Counted from the stretch's first letter, positions 1 through 12,675 are shown. The stretch is DNA of 50,447 nucleotides from Bin5 sp965218625 (GCA_965218625.1 CBDCLG010000007.1:1-50447), one strand, 5' to 3'. Numbers and translations: made by a program. The notes: generated by a model from the letters alone, not told the origin.

Positions 1-174
1 AGTGCCACCCCGACTTTATCCGATCCCATAAGCCCTCTTCATCCAGCAACTTGTCGGCGGCCTTGTCAACCGCTGAGTCGACAACCTGGCCCATGCCCAG
101 TTCGGTCCACTTGCGGTCAACGATTGACTGATAGTCCAAATCGTTTTCCTCTGCGTCGAAAACTGCCTTAACTA
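1..174 (-). pseudogene. Distal part of an exported-protein gene split by an IS
   Basis: The minus strand stays open from the insertion junction at 174 to the window edge. It encodes an acidic, soluble-looking stretch that begins KAVFDAEENDLDY and contains LDEEGLWDRI. If the element at 175-1160 and one copy of the 6-bp target duplication are removed, this frame joins exactly, with no stop, to the signal-peptide fragment at 1161-1368. It is therefore the downstream half of the same gene. I do not recognise the family. The gene continues past the window start, so its full length is unknown. Confidence 0.7.
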
Positions 175-189
175 ACCTGAGTTCGGAGT
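169..189. repeat. Left end of the IS: target duplication plus terminal inverted repeat
   Basis: Positions 169-174 (taacta) match 1161-1166 exactly and are the probable target-site duplication. Positions 175-189 (acctgagttcggagt) form the left inverted repeat. They match the reverse complement of 1146-1160 at 14 of 15 bases. Confidence 0.85.
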
Positions 190-1160
190 TAGATTAGGGC
201 CGGTAAGAGAGCCAAGTCTTTGTCAGAGAGATGGAGAGATGGCTTCTTGGGTTGCCAAGTGTAGGCAATCAGCCCGGCGATAAGATTGACGATAAAGTTG
301 GTTGGGCTGCGGTGGCGGGTGTGTTCAATCTGTGAGATATTCTTGAGCTGGTCAACGATGGTCTCAATGACGAAGCGTTTACGCGTGAGCAGCTTGTCTT
401 CGAGAACAACGAGTCGATTCTGCATGTTTTTGCGGATGGGCGTAATCAATTGCAGTCCGCGTGCGAAGAGTTGTTCAAAGAGAGCTTGGGAGAGATAGCC
501 GCGGTCGCCGACCAACTTACCCCATAGGTTCTTGGTCATTTGCGGGACCGGTTTGCGGTCATCAATGTTGCCGGGCGTGAGTTGAACCGCCAGCAATTCA
601 CCCTTGTCATTGACAATCAGATGGAGCTTGAAGCCATAGAACCATCCCATGCTGTTCTTGCCGCGCTTGGCCACCTCGGCAAAGACGCGGTGGCGGACGA
701 TACGTCTGTTGTGGCAGACAGACAACGGGGTCGAATCAATGAAGGCCACCCCTGTCTTCTGGCCGAAGCGCACACGCAGATAGATACACATTGCGGGTAG
801 GGCTGATGGCATTAACTCCACAAAGCGCGTGTAACTGACCAGAGCAGGGAATTCACTGCGCATATGCTCACACACGTGCTGCGTATAGTAGGCTTTGAAA
901 TCACGATAACGTGATTGGTGAAAGTGAATCAAAATCGTCATCACTTCACTCAAGCTCAACCGCGGGGCCGGCCCTCGCTTGCGAGTCACGTCTAACAGCT
1001 TGGCATTCTCCCGTGTACCCAACCACTGACAGAAATCATCGACATGACAGAACAGTTTGAGTATACTCATCACTGAGCGCCTTTCTTTGCTGGAGAATTG
1101 TTGTTTGGGAACTTCTATTCTACCAGCTTGATAAGGTGCTCATTTACTCCGAATTCAGGT
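175..1160 (-). mobile_element. Complete IS982-family insertion sequence, 986 bp
   Basis: The element is bounded by 15-bp inverted repeats with one mismatch, flanked by 6-bp direct repeats, and carries one full-length DDE transposase gene on the minus strand. Size, single gene and transposase type fit the IS982 family. Both ends and the gene are intact, so it may be active or recently inserted. It interrupts a signal-peptide protein gene just downstream of the leuA terminator. Confidence 0.88.
189..1073 (-). CDS. IS982-family DDE transposase
   Basis: This 294-residue protein catalyses cut-and-paste movement of its element. The catalytic acidic residues can be placed at D113 (in FIDSTPLSVCHNRR), D190 (in VGDRGY) and E237 (in RKRFVIETIVDQLKN). 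The GWFYGFKLHLIVNDKGE segment between them is characteristic of IS982 transposases. The N-terminal third is helical and probably binds the ends. The length is normal for the family and there is no frameshift. The stop codon overlaps the last base of the left inverted repeat. The start at 1073 encodes Met-Met; the second Met is equally possible. Confidence 0.92.
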   Translation of the reverse strand: MMSILKLFCHVDDFCQWLGTRENAKLLDVTRKRGPAPRLSLSEVMTILIHFHQSRYRDFKAYYTQHVCEHMRSEFPALVSYTRFVELMPSALPAMCIYLRVRFGQKTGVAFIDSTPLSVCHNRRIVRHRVFAEVAKRGKNSMGWFYGFKLHLIVNDKGELLAVQLTPGNIDDRKPVPQMTKNLWGKLVGDRGYLSQALFEQLFARGLQLITPIRKNMQNRLVVLEDKLLTRKRFVIETIVDQLKNISQIEHTRHRSPTNFIVNLIAGLIAYTWQPKKPSLHLSDKDLALLPALI

Positions 1161-1166
1161 TAACTA
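1146..1166. repeat. Right end of the IS: terminal inverted repeat plus target duplication
   Basis: Positions 1146-1160 (actccgaattcaggt) are the right inverted repeat, and 1161-1166 (taacta) are the second copy of the target duplication. Confidence 0.85.
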
Positions 1167-1368
1167 TCTTGTTCAGCTCGCTGAGCAGAATCCCCTCTTC
1201 GATATCCTCACACTCAGCAAATGTGTATGTCTGTGGGTTGCTCTGGCCGAAAGCAGGGCGCGCAGGAACAAGGGCGAAGATCAGCAGGACAACGAGAAAC
1301 AGGCCGGCGAGACGTGATTTCCTCTCGCAGCGGCCCGTTCTCTTTCTTGCTATATGGTTGGTGTGCAT
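1161..1368 (-). pseudogene. Signal-peptide N-terminus of the IS-split gene
   Basis: From an ATG at 1368 the frame encodes a basic N-region (ARKRTGRCERKSR), a hydrophobic core (LAGLFLVVLLIFALV) and a probable signal-peptidase site around ARPAFG-Q, then a mature start rich in acidic residues. The frame enters the insertion and stops after about five foreign codons. The start is uncertain because no clear ribosome-binding site precedes it. The gene lies immediately after the terminator of the ilv-leu operon, so it is probably transcribed separately. It would be secreted or periplasmic; no family was recognised. Confidence 0.6.
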
Positions 1369-1440
1369 GGGGGAATCCGCTTTGTCGTCAGTCTTGACTC
1401 GAAAAACGATATGTCTAGTTGCAACACTCCAATCGCAGTC

Positions 1441-1476
1441 AAAAAAGCGGCGAATCGAATAAACTCGATTCGCCGC
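1441..1476 (-). terminator. Rho-independent terminator of the ilvBNC-leuA operon
   Basis: On the minus strand a perfect 12-bp stem (gcggcgaatcga with its complement, 1447-1458 and 1465-1476), with a 6-nt loop, is followed directly by six T residues (1446-1441). It begins about 20 nt after the leuA stop, which makes it an unusually clean intrinsic terminator. Confidence 0.93.
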
Positions 1477-1497
1477 TCTTCCTATTGTCAAAGCCCT

Positions 1498-3269
<1,772 letters not shown>

Positions 3270-3273
<4 letters not shown>

Positions 3274-3407
3274 GGCAGGTTGCCTCCAGAGGTGACTCGA
3301 TCGAATGATGACGGAACTGCTCTTCGGCGTCGCCCGGGGGTGGTCAGTGCCGCCGTCGCGACGCGCCGATCGTCCAATCGCATAAGGTCGCTAAGGCCAT
3401 CATCCAT
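3270..3407 (-). CDS. 45-codon ORF overlapping the leuA start
   Basis: Between ilvC and leuA, an ATG at 3407 follows a consensus AGGAGG (3416-3421) with ideal 8-nt spacing. The ORF begins MDDGLSDLMRLDDRR, has an Arg-rich middle (PGRRRRA) and ends GGNLP. Its TGA overlaps the leuA ATG (sequence ATGA). The better Shine-Dalgarno site in this gap therefore belongs to this ORF, which suggests translational coupling into leuA. It has no Leu-codon run like a typical attenuator leader. It could be a coupling ORF, a small protein or a chance frame. Confidence 0.5.
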
Positions 3408-3465
3408 GTCCATCACCTCCTTTCCCGACAGCTCACTCGCACTTCTCACTCGCACTTCGCGTTGC

Positions 3466-4467
3466 TCAGACTTCCTTTGCGTCAAGGAAGGTCATCATCT
3501 TGCGCAGCTCTTTGCCGACCGTCTCCAGCTGCTGGCTCTGTTCGTTGCGGCGCCGCTCGTAGTAGATCTTGCCGCCGCCGTGATACTCGTCCATCCACTC
3601 CTCGGCGAAGGAGCCGGACTGGACTTCGGCCAGGATCTTGCGCATAGAGGCCTTGGTCTCCTCGGTGACGACGCGCTGCCCGCTCTTGTAATCGCCCCAT
3701 TCGGCGGTGTCGCTGACGCTGTACCGCATGTAGTTGAGCCCGCCCTGGTACATCAGGTCGACGATCAGTTTGAGTTCGTGTAGACATTCAAAGTAGGCGA
3801 TCTCGGGCTGGTAGCCGGCGTCGACGAGGACCTCGAAAGCAGCCTTGATCAGCTCGCTGACGCCGCCGCAGAGGACCGTCTGCTCGCCAAAGAGGTCGGT
3901 CTCTGTCTCCTCGGCGAAGGTCGTCTCAAGGACTCCGGCTCGAGTCGAGCCGATCGCCTTGGCGTAGGCGAGGGCGTTGGGGAGCGCGTTGCCGGTGGCG
4001 TCCTGGTGGATGGCGACGAGCGCGGGAACGCCGGAACCTTCGACGAAGACCTCGCGCACGCGGTGGCCGGGGGCCTTCGGCGCGACCATCGACACGTCGA
4101 CTTCATCGGGGGCGGCGATAAAGCCGTAGCGAACGTTGAATCCGTGGGCGAACATGATGGTGTTGCCCGGCTCAAGGTTGGGCTCGATCTGCTCCTTATA
4201 CACGTTGCCCTGGATCGGGTCGGGGATGACGATCATGATCGTGTCGGCTTCGCGGGCGGCGTCGGCGACGCTCACGACGCGCAGGCCGTCGGCCTCGGCT
4301 TTGGCCTTGCTGCGGCTGCCTTCGTGCAGGCCGATGCGGACGTCCTGGCCGCTGTCCTTCATGTTGAGCGCGTGGGCATGCCCCTGGCTGCCGTAGCCGA
4401 TTACGGCGATCTTCTTGCCGTTGATGCGGGAAATATCGGCGTCGTTCTCATAGTAGATCGTTGCCAC
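3466..4467 (-). CDS. ilvC: Ketol-acid reductoisomerase (class I)
   Basis: The enzyme performs NADPH-dependent isomeroreduction of acetolactate or acetohydroxybutyrate, the second common step of valine and isoleucine synthesis. The 333-residue protein has the Rossmann motif GYGSQGHAHALN near residue 24 and a loop, HEGSRSKAKAE, of the NADPH-preferring type. The knotted C-terminal domain carries the Mg-binding acids in DLFGEQTVLCGG and ECLHELKLIVDLMYQGG. The start is a GTG at 4467, five bases after GGAGG. It sits between ilvN and the small ORF before leuA in the operon. Confidence 0.97.
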   Translation of the reverse strand: MATIYYENDADISRINGKKIAVIGYGSQGHAHALNMKDSGQDVRIGLHEGSRSKAKAEADGLRVVSVADAAREADTIMIVIPDPIQGNVYKEQIEPNLEPGNTIMFAHGFNVRYGFIAAPDEVDVSMVAPKAPGHRVREVFVEGSGVPALVAIHQDATGNALPNALAYAKAIGSTRAGVLETTFAEETETDLFGEQTVLCGGVSELIKAAFEVLVDAGYQPEIAYFECLHELKLIVDLMYQGGLNYMRYSVSDTAEWGDYKSGQRVVTEETKASMRKILAEVQSGSFAEEWMDEYHGGGKIYYERRRNEQSQQLETVGKELRKMMTFLDAKEV

Positions 4468-4569
4468 TGTATCCTCCGGGAAAATGATTTCGTTTGAATT
4501 GCGGCGACCGCGCCGCCTGCCACTCTACAACCTGTATAGACGAATCTGCGCCAGCTTTGGTTTCCTCCG

Positions 4570-5130
4570 CTACTTCTGCTCATCGCGCCCGTTACCGTTC
4601 AAACTGGCGGCGGCATTGAAGATGGCCGTCTGCTGCTTTCTGCGCTTGGGCCGCTCATCCCCCCGGCAGAGCGCCACGCGGCCGGTGCGGACCATCTCCT
4701 CGATGCCGAAGGGCCGCATCAGCTCGATCAGCGAATCGACTTTGTCCTCGGTGCCGACCGCCTGCACGACGAGGTTCTCGGCGTTGACGTCGACGATCTG
4801 GGCGCGGTAGATCTCGGCGAACTGCATGATCTCGCCGCGCGTTTCGGGCGTCGTGCGCACGCGAATCAGCGCCAGCTCGCGCAGGATTGCCAGCCTGTCG
4901 GTGATGTCCTCGACCGCGGTAACGTCGACGACTTTTCGCAGCTGTTTGACGACCTGTTCGGCCACGCGCTCGTCACCGTCGACGACGAAGGTCATGCGGC
5001 TGATGCCGGGCGTCTCGCTGTGGCTGACCTGGAGACTGTCGATGTTGAAGTTGCGCCTGCGCAGCATGCCGGACACACGGTTGAGCACGCCGGGTTTGTC
5101 GCGCATCCAGGCGACGAGAGTATATTGCAT
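4570..5130 (-). CDS. ilvN: Acetolactate synthase small (regulatory) subunit
   Basis: This regulatory subunit stimulates IlvB and confers feedback inhibition by valine. The 186 residues start with an ACT domain (YTLVAWMRDKPGVLNRVSGM, then NIDSLQVSHSE) and continue with the C-terminal ALS_ss domain (LRELALIRVRTTPETRGEIM and VQAVGTEDKVDSLIELM). A Lys/Arg/Asn-rich tail of about 25 residues extends beyond the usual end. The ATG at 5130 has AGGAAA upstream. It lies 63 bases after ilvB. Confidence 0.95.
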   Translation of the reverse strand: MQYTLVAWMRDKPGVLNRVSGMLRRRNFNIDSLQVSHSETPGISRMTFVVDGDERVAEQVVKQLRKVVDVTAVEDITDRLAILRELALIRVRTTPETRGEIMQFAEIYRAQIVDVNAENLVVQAVGTEDKVDSLIELMRPFGIEEMVRTGRVALCRGDERPKRRKQQTAIFNAAASLNGNGRDEQK

Positions 5131-5193
5131 TTGTTTTCCTCGCGATCGGCGCTTGGCCCTCTATCAGCAATGGGCATTGAATTCGGGTCGGCG

Positions 5194-6984
<1,791 letters not shown>

Positions 6985-7097
6985 CTGACCCCTCCTGCAA
7001 TCTGACTCAACCGTTTCCTGCCCGCTGTTCTTAGTTCAAGTTCCCGACGCCTGCTCAGCCCTGCTGTTACACGGATTCTGCAGATTGCGGCGCCGGC

Positions 7098-7155
7098 GTG
7101 CAGACCGAATCAACATATACAAAAAGACCCTCCCCGGTTGAGGAAGGGTCTGCAC
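7098..7155 (-). promoter_or_regulatory. 9-nt complementary segments bracketing the ilv terminator
   Basis: Positions 7147-7155 (ggtctgcac) and 7098-7106 (gtgcagacc) are perfect reverse complements on either side of the terminator. The distal copy is transcribed after the terminator, so it could only fold in readthrough RNA, where it would occupy part of the terminator stem. Function is unknown and chance is possible. Confidence 0.3.
7121..7151 (-). terminator. Attenuator terminator upstream of ilvB
   Basis: On the minus strand the arms 7145-7151 and 7125-7131 pair over 7 bp (AGACCCT with AGGGTCT). Two more pairs follow after one mismatch, around a small loop, and a run of T residues (7125-7121) comes next. 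It lies 23 nt after the leader stop codon and about 135 nt before the ilvB start, where it can act as an attenuator but not as an end-of-operon terminator. Confidence 0.82.
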
Positions 7156-7204
7156 TGACCTGAGCGAGAAGCCTTACGCCCTGGCCTCTGCGCCTTCGCC
7201 AACC
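7136..7204 (-). promoter_or_regulatory. Predicted antiterminator pairing in the ilv leader
   Basis: The minus-strand segment at 7193-7204 (GGTTGGCGAAGG), inside the last codons of the leader peptide, is complementary to 7136-7147 (CCTTCCTCAACC), which is the 5' arm and loop of the terminator. There are ten Watson-Crick pairs, one G-U and one mismatch. The two structures are mutually exclusive. A ribosome stalled on the Leu/Val codons upstream would leave 7193-7204 free and favour readthrough; one that reaches the stop at 7174 would cover it. This was read by eye; no energies were computed. Confidence 0.68.
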
Positions 7205-7299
7205 GTACACGGCCTCAAGCCGCTTACGAGAAGGGCTACGAGACCAGCCATAAGAAGTCCGAGGGTAACAGTCGTGTTTACCAGGGCAACGAGGCTCAT
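7174..7299 (-). CDS. Branched-chain leader peptide of the ilv operon (41 aa)
   Basis: The peptide starts MSLVALVNTTVTLGLLM and continues AGLVALLVSGL, so about half of its first 28 residues are Leu or Val, then ends in a small polar tail with RPC. The composition and layout recall enterobacterial ilv leaders, but this is a match of pattern, not a proven homology. The ATG at 7299 is the first Met in this frame downstream of the predicted transcription start near 7344. The ribosome-binding site is weak. Its likely role is to sense charged Leu- and Val-tRNA through ribosome position and control the terminator at 7121-7151. An alternative is a small membrane protein. Confidence 0.75.
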   Translation of the reverse strand: MSLVALVNTTVTLGLLMAGLVALLVSGLRPCTVGEGAEARA

Positions 7300-7350
7300 T
7301 TTCGGGCCAGACCTGCTTTCAAGCGAGTGAATCGGTCCGCATTTCGCACT

Positions 7351-7378
7351 ATTATATACACATTGGAAACATGCGCAA
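7351..7378 (-). promoter_or_regulatory. Sigma70-type promoter of the ilv operon
   Basis: On the minus strand, TTGCGC (7373-7378) and a perfect TATAAT (7351-7356) are separated by 16 nt. The expected start near 7344 gives about 45 nt before the leader-peptide ATG. The remainder of the gap up to 7538 shows nothing else I can name. Confidence 0.7.
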
Positions 7379-7538
7379 CTCTCGGAAACAGCAGATCGCA
7401 TGAAGGAGTTAGGCATCGATTCTGGCGCAGTCGTGATGAGGACGAATCTGTCGTCTGCGGGGCCGGCCGGCGCGCCTGAAAGTGAGATCGAACCAGGCCT
7501 CCTGCAGCATCCTGCGCGAGCCGCTGCGCGTCTCCCGG

Positions 7539-8894
7539 TCATCCTGCAATCAAGGGATCGTTGACCTCAACCTGCCAGCGGGCCAGCTCCTGCTCAAGAC
7601 GTTCGCGCACGGGAGCCGCGTCGTCGTCGCCGGCTCTGTCGTCCAGCTCCCACGGATCGGAGGCGAGATGGAAGAGCTGGGTGCGGTCGATTCCTTCGCT
7701 GCCTTCGCCGCAGTTCTTGCAGTAGCTGATCAGCTTCCATTCACGGTCCTGCACCATGCGCTGCACATGCCGGTAGACAGAGTGCAGGTATGGCCTTGTT
7801 TCGGCGGCGGAGCCATCCATCAGCCGCGCGAGACTGAGGGCGTCCACGTGCGCGGGGACGTCCAGCCCTGCCAGCTCGCAAAGCGTGGGATAGACGTCGT
7901 AGGTGTGGGTGAGGGCGTCGACCTGCCTGGCGGCCGGCACGCCCGGCCCGCGCATGATGAGCGGCACACGCACGCTGTGGTCATACAAATTCTGCTTGCC
8001 CAGCAGGCCATGCTGCCCGACGGAGAGGCCGTGGTCGGCGGTGTAGACGACGATCGTATTGTCCGCCAGGCCGTTTCGCGCCAGCGCGTCAAGGATCTCG
8101 CCGATCTTATCGTCCATGTCAGAGATCATGCCGTAGTATTCGGCGATATGGCGCCGGGTCCCCTCAGGGGTGCGGGGAAGTCGGCCAGCTGCTCATCACG
8201 GAGCCACATGTCGCCGTTGTCGAAAAGGATGCTGGCTCATGAAGTTGGGCGGCAGCGGCATCGATTCGGGCGAGTAGGCGCCGGCCCAGTCGGGCGGCGG
8301 CGTGCGCGGGTCGTGCGGCGCGGTGAAGGCGCAGTAGAGAAAGAAGGGCCGGCTGCCGTCCTGGCTGTCAATGAAGCGGATGGCGGCATCGCCGAACAGG
8401 TCGGTCGAGTAACCGTCGCCAATGCGTTGGCGGCTGCTGTCGTATTCGCCGTTCGCATCATGGTCCTGCACCGGCACGGCGAAGTGGCTGTCCATGCCGC
8501 CGAAGAAGATGTTTTTGGCGTCGCTGAAGGAGCGAGCAAAGCTGGCCTTGTCGTTGTGCCATTTTCCTGTGCCGAAGGTAGTGTAGCCGTTGTTGCGAAA
8601 CATTTCCGCCAGAAACGTATGGCCGGGATCGAGCGTCTGCAGGCCCTGGTGGTCTTCGATGTCGTTGTTGAGAGTGGCGCGGAACAGGTGGGCGCCGGTA
8701 TGAACGCAGGCGCGCGTCGGCACGCAAACTGCTGCCCGCAGTCCTCCCATCTGACAGTTGCGGTGGAAGGAGGTCCCCTCTGAGCAGAGCCGGTCCAGGT
8801 GAGGAGTGCGCAAGGTCGGGTCGCCGTAGGCGCCGATGGCGGAGGCGCGGTGGTCGTCGGCGATCAGAAAGAGAACGTTCGGTCGGGATGACAT
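7539..8894 (-). CDS. Sulfatase (formylglycine type), two compensating frameshifts
   Basis: This would hydrolyse a sulfate ester; its substrate cannot be read from the sequence. The N-terminal part has the metal motif FLIADDH and the active-site motif CVPTR, with C57 the residue normally converted to formylglycine. The C-terminal part has YTADHGLSVGQHGLLGK and the usual sulfatase tail (DREWKLISY, LFHLASDPWELDD). The start at 8894 (MSSRPNVLF) is chosen because GAGGAA precedes it. The frame is lost at the A run 8223-8226 (one extra base) and restored at the G run 8174-8177 (one missing base). Between these, the shifted frame encodes the expected DNGDMWLRDEQLADFP. Errors in the sequence are more likely than true decay. 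No signal peptide is visible. Confidence 0.85.
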
Positions 8895-9027
8895 GCTGGC
8901 GTTTCCTCTTGCAAGGCAACCTGTTTGGAATGGCCGCCGCGGACGTGTGGGGCGCAAGCAGCCCTTACTTGCAGGGCCCGCATTCCAGAAATTGCGGCCA
9001 CAGGCTTCGGGAGGGCCGTCGCTGGAA

Positions 9028-10846
9028 CTACTGCTCTTCCATGAATTGGCGGCGGTGGAGCTCGGCGTAGAGGCCCCCTTCTGCCAGCAGCTCCTCGTGA
9101 CTTCCGCGGCTCACGATCTGGCCGTCCTGCATGACGCAGATGAAGTCGGCCTTGCGGATCGTGCTGAGCCTGTGGGCGATGACGATGGCGGTGCGCTGGC
9201 TGAGTAGCCGGTCGAGCGCCTCCTGGATGAGCGCCTCGGTTGCGGTGTCCACGCTGGCTGTGGCTTCGTCGAGGATCAGGATGCGTGGGTCAGCCAGGAC
9301 GGCGCGTGCGATGCAGATCAGCTGACGCTGGCCCAGCGACAGGTTGGCGCCGCCTTCCTGGATTTTCGTTTCGTATCCGTTCGGGAGATCGGCGATGAAT
9401 TCATGCGCGTTCGCCTGCTGTGCGGCCGACTCGACGGTTGCTGGGTCGATTTCGGGCAGGCCGAAGCGGATGTTGTCTCGCACAGTACCGGCGAAGAGGA
9501 ACGGCTCCTGCGACACGATGCCGGTCTGACGGCGCAGCGACTGCTGCGTGACGGTGCGAACGTCGACGTCGTCAATGCGCACCTCGCCGCTGCTCACGTC
9601 GTAGAACCGCGCCACCAGGTTGGCGATGGTCGATTTGCCGGCCCCCGTCGGGCCGACCAGGGCGACGGTCTGCCCCGGCTCGATCAGGAGGTCGACGTCG
9701 CGCAGGACCGGAATCTCTTCGCCGTAGGAGAAGTTGACGCGCTGCAGCTCGATGCGACCGCTGATGGCGGGCATCTCTTTGCGGTTGGCGGGATCGGGCA
9801 CGTCGGGCCGCGCGTCCAGCAGTTCAAGGACGCGTTCGCCGCCGGCCATCGCCGATTGCATGGTGGTGTAGAGCTGGCTCAGCTCCTGCACCGGCTGGAA
9901 GAAGCGGGTGACGTAGGCGAGGAAGGCGACCAGTATGCCGAGCTCAAGCGTCTCCTGCGCCACCGCGCGCCCGCCGAACCAGAGAACGACCGCGGTCGCC
10001 AGAACGGCGAGGAATTCGACGGTCGGCAGGAAGACGAAGGAGAGCGACATGGCGTCGATAAACGCGCTGCGGTTACTCTGATTGGCGGTATCGAAGCGGT
10101 TGCGCATCGCCTTTTCCTGCGCGTACGCCTGGATTACGCGCATGCCGGTCAGATGCTCGGCCAAGGTCCCGACCACCGCGGCCACGCTCTGCCGCGTCTG
10201 GCGGAAGGCAACCTTGGCGCGCCGCGAAAACCAGTATGTGGCGAGCCCCATCAGCGGGAAGACGGCAAAGTGAGTAGGGCGAGCGTCGGGCTGAGCGCGA
10301 GCATAACGACGACGATGCCGATCAGAACCAGAATGTCGCCGATCAGGGCGATCAGTCCCTGGGAGAGCAGCTCGTTGATGACGGCGACGTCGCTGATCAC
10401 GCGCGAGATGGTAACGCCGATGATGTGGCGGCTGTGATAGCCGAGCGAAAGCGCCTGCAGGTGGCGCATCAATTGGCCCCGCAGCGTGGCGAGCACGCGC
10501 TGCCCTACCCACGAGAGCAGGAAGCGCTGGCCGGAGGCGGCGCCGTAAAGCGCCACATACATCACCGCCATCAGGATTGAGACCTGCGCCAGCCCGCCGG
10601 TATCGCCGCCGGCGATAAAGCGGTCGATCGCCACCTTGAGAAGTAGCGGGATGCCCAGCGTCAGGCCTGTCACCGCCAGCATGAGGACAAATGCGATGAC
10701 CATCTTGGTGCGATGCGGCCGCAGATAGGTCATCAGCCGGCGCAGACCTGGCCGTCAAAGGCTTTGCCTTCGGCCTCGCTTGCCATCTCTCGCAGCAGGC
10801 TCTGCGGTCCTCCGCTTCGTCCTGCCGATCCAATTGAAAAAGACAT
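9028..10846 (-). CDS. ABC exporter half-transporter (membrane plus ATPase), frameshifted
   Basis: This is a type IV ABC exporter subunit with a six-helix membrane domain fused to an ATPase domain. The ATPase domain has Walker A GPTGAGKS, signature LSLGQRQ, Walker B ILILDEA and the H-loop AHRLSTI. It probably exports a lipid, peptide or drug. Two one-base losses break it: near 10745, where the start at 10846 (MSFSIGS) must shift to join RRLMTYLRPHRTK, and at the A run 10267-10269, where LALLT must join FAVFPLMGLATYW. It lies 46 nt downstream of a second half-transporter, and the two probably form a heterodimer, as is common for such tandem pairs. Substrate unknown. Confidence 0.88.
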
Positions 10847-10892
10847 AGTGGTTCTTGAGTTGCGGCAAAAGGGAATGCCGCGTATCTACCTG

Positions 10893-12675
10893 TCAGCCTT
10901 CAACTTTGGTCAACTGTTGCTCATAAATGTGACGGTACAACGGCGAGCTCTCCAGCAGATCCGCGTGCTTGCCTGCGGCCGAAATCCGACCTTTCTCCAG
11001 CATCAGGATAAGGTCGGCGAGGCGTACAGTGCTGAGCCGCTGGGCGATGATCACCGATGTGCGCCCCTTCATCAGATTGGCGAGCGCTATCTGGATCAGG
11101 TGCTCTGTATGCGTGTCGACGCTTGAGGTCGCATCGTCGAGGATTAGGATGCGAGGGTCGGTCAGCAGGGTGCGGGCGATGGCGACGCGTTGCCGCTGGC
11201 CGCCGGAAAGAGTCGCGCCCCGTTCCCCCACCTTCGTGTCGTAGCCGTCGGGAAAGGTCTCGATGAACTCATGCGCCTGCGCGGCCTCCGCCGCCTCGAT
11301 GATCTCGGTTTCAGAGGCGTCGGGCCTGCCGAAGGCGATGTTCTCGCGAATCGTCGTGGCGAATAGTGTCGACTCCTGCAGCACGATGCCGATCTGACTG
11401 CGTAATGAATGCAGGGTCGCGCCGCGGGCATCGTGGCCGTCGAGCAGGATGCGTCCCTCGGTCGGGTCGTAGAAACGCGGGATCATGTTGATGATCGATG
11501 ATTTGCCCGAACCGGTCGGCCCGAGCAGCGCGAGCACTTGGCCCGGCTGGATATCGAGAGAGACGTCGCGCAGCACATTGTGGGGTCGGGCATAGCTGAA
11601 GGAGACGTTTTCGAAGCGCAGATGGCCCCGGCAGCGGCGGCAGGGGCTCGGCGTCGGCGGCCTCTGCGACCTGCGTTTCCTCGTCCAGAATCTCGAAGAC
11701 GCGCTCGGCTGACGCGCTGGCCATGGCGATCGATGGAATGATGAACCCCAGGCGGCGGATCGGGGCGGCCAGCTGCGCCAGATAGGTGATGAATGCGACC
11801 AGCTCGCCCAGGGTCAGCCCGCCGCGAATCACCTGCAGGCCGCCGTACCAGATGATGATGACGGTGGCGAGGTTGGCGATCAGGTCGAGCATGGGCATAT
11901 TCACCGCGGTGAGCCTGGCGGTGGCTTCGGCCAGCCCGAACCATTTGCGGTTTTCGGTATCGAAACGTTCGATCTCGGCGTCTTCCTGCGCGAACGCCTT
12001 TACAATGCGGGCGCCGCGCAGGTTCTGCTCCAGCCGCGTCGTCAGGACTGCCAGCTGCTGCTGGATCTCCTGCGAAAGCGGTCGGTAATGGACGCCGAAG
12101 CGCATGGCCCTGTGGGCGAGGACCGGGACCGTCAGCAGGGCCAGCAGGGCCAGCGTCGGATTCATGACGACCAGCGCGACCGCCGTGCCGACCAGCAGGA
12201 TCACCCCGTTCGCCAGCCCCAGGAATGACCGTCCGGTCAGAAAACGGAGCCGTTCCACGTCCTGCATCGCGCGCGATAGAAGCTGGCCCGATTCGGTGCG
12301 GTCGTGGTAGGCAAAGGAAAGTTCGGTCAGTTTGGCGTGGAGGTCATGGCGAAAGTCGTACGAGACGCCCTGGGAGGCGACCTCGGTCCAGCGGCCGGAG
12401 AAAAAGGTGAAGACACCGCGGGCGACGGTGAGGCCGAGCAGCAGGAGCACCGACCAGGTCAGCATCTGGAGGTCGTTCTGCCGGATGCCGCGGTCCACGA
12501 TCCAGCGGATGAATTGGGGCGTTGCCAGGATGATGACGGTCGATGCCAGGAGGGCGAGGTAGGCTAGAGCGGCCAGCCGCCAGTAGGGCCGCAACCGCCG
12601 GAAGGCGCGCCACAGGTAGCTGTTGCCCTTGCTCGATCGGAGCGGTGTCTGCAGGTCCGCGGGGATCGTCGTCAT
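10893..12675 (-). CDS. ABC exporter half-transporter, frameshifted
   Basis: This is the partner of the gene at 9028-10846, with an N-terminal membrane domain (hydrophobic helices from about residue 35, coupling segment FAYHDRTESGQLLSRAMQDVER) and a C-terminal ATPase. The ATPase has Walker A GPTGSGKS, signature LSGGQRQR, Walker B ILILDDATSSVD and a switch segment AQRLSTV. The usual catalytic Glu after Walker B is Asp here, and the H-loop His is Gln, so this subunit may hold the degenerate site of a heterodimer. One extra base in the C run 11626-11629 breaks the frame between the two domains; without it the sequence reads LPPLPGHLRFENVSFSYARP. Confidence 0.88.
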
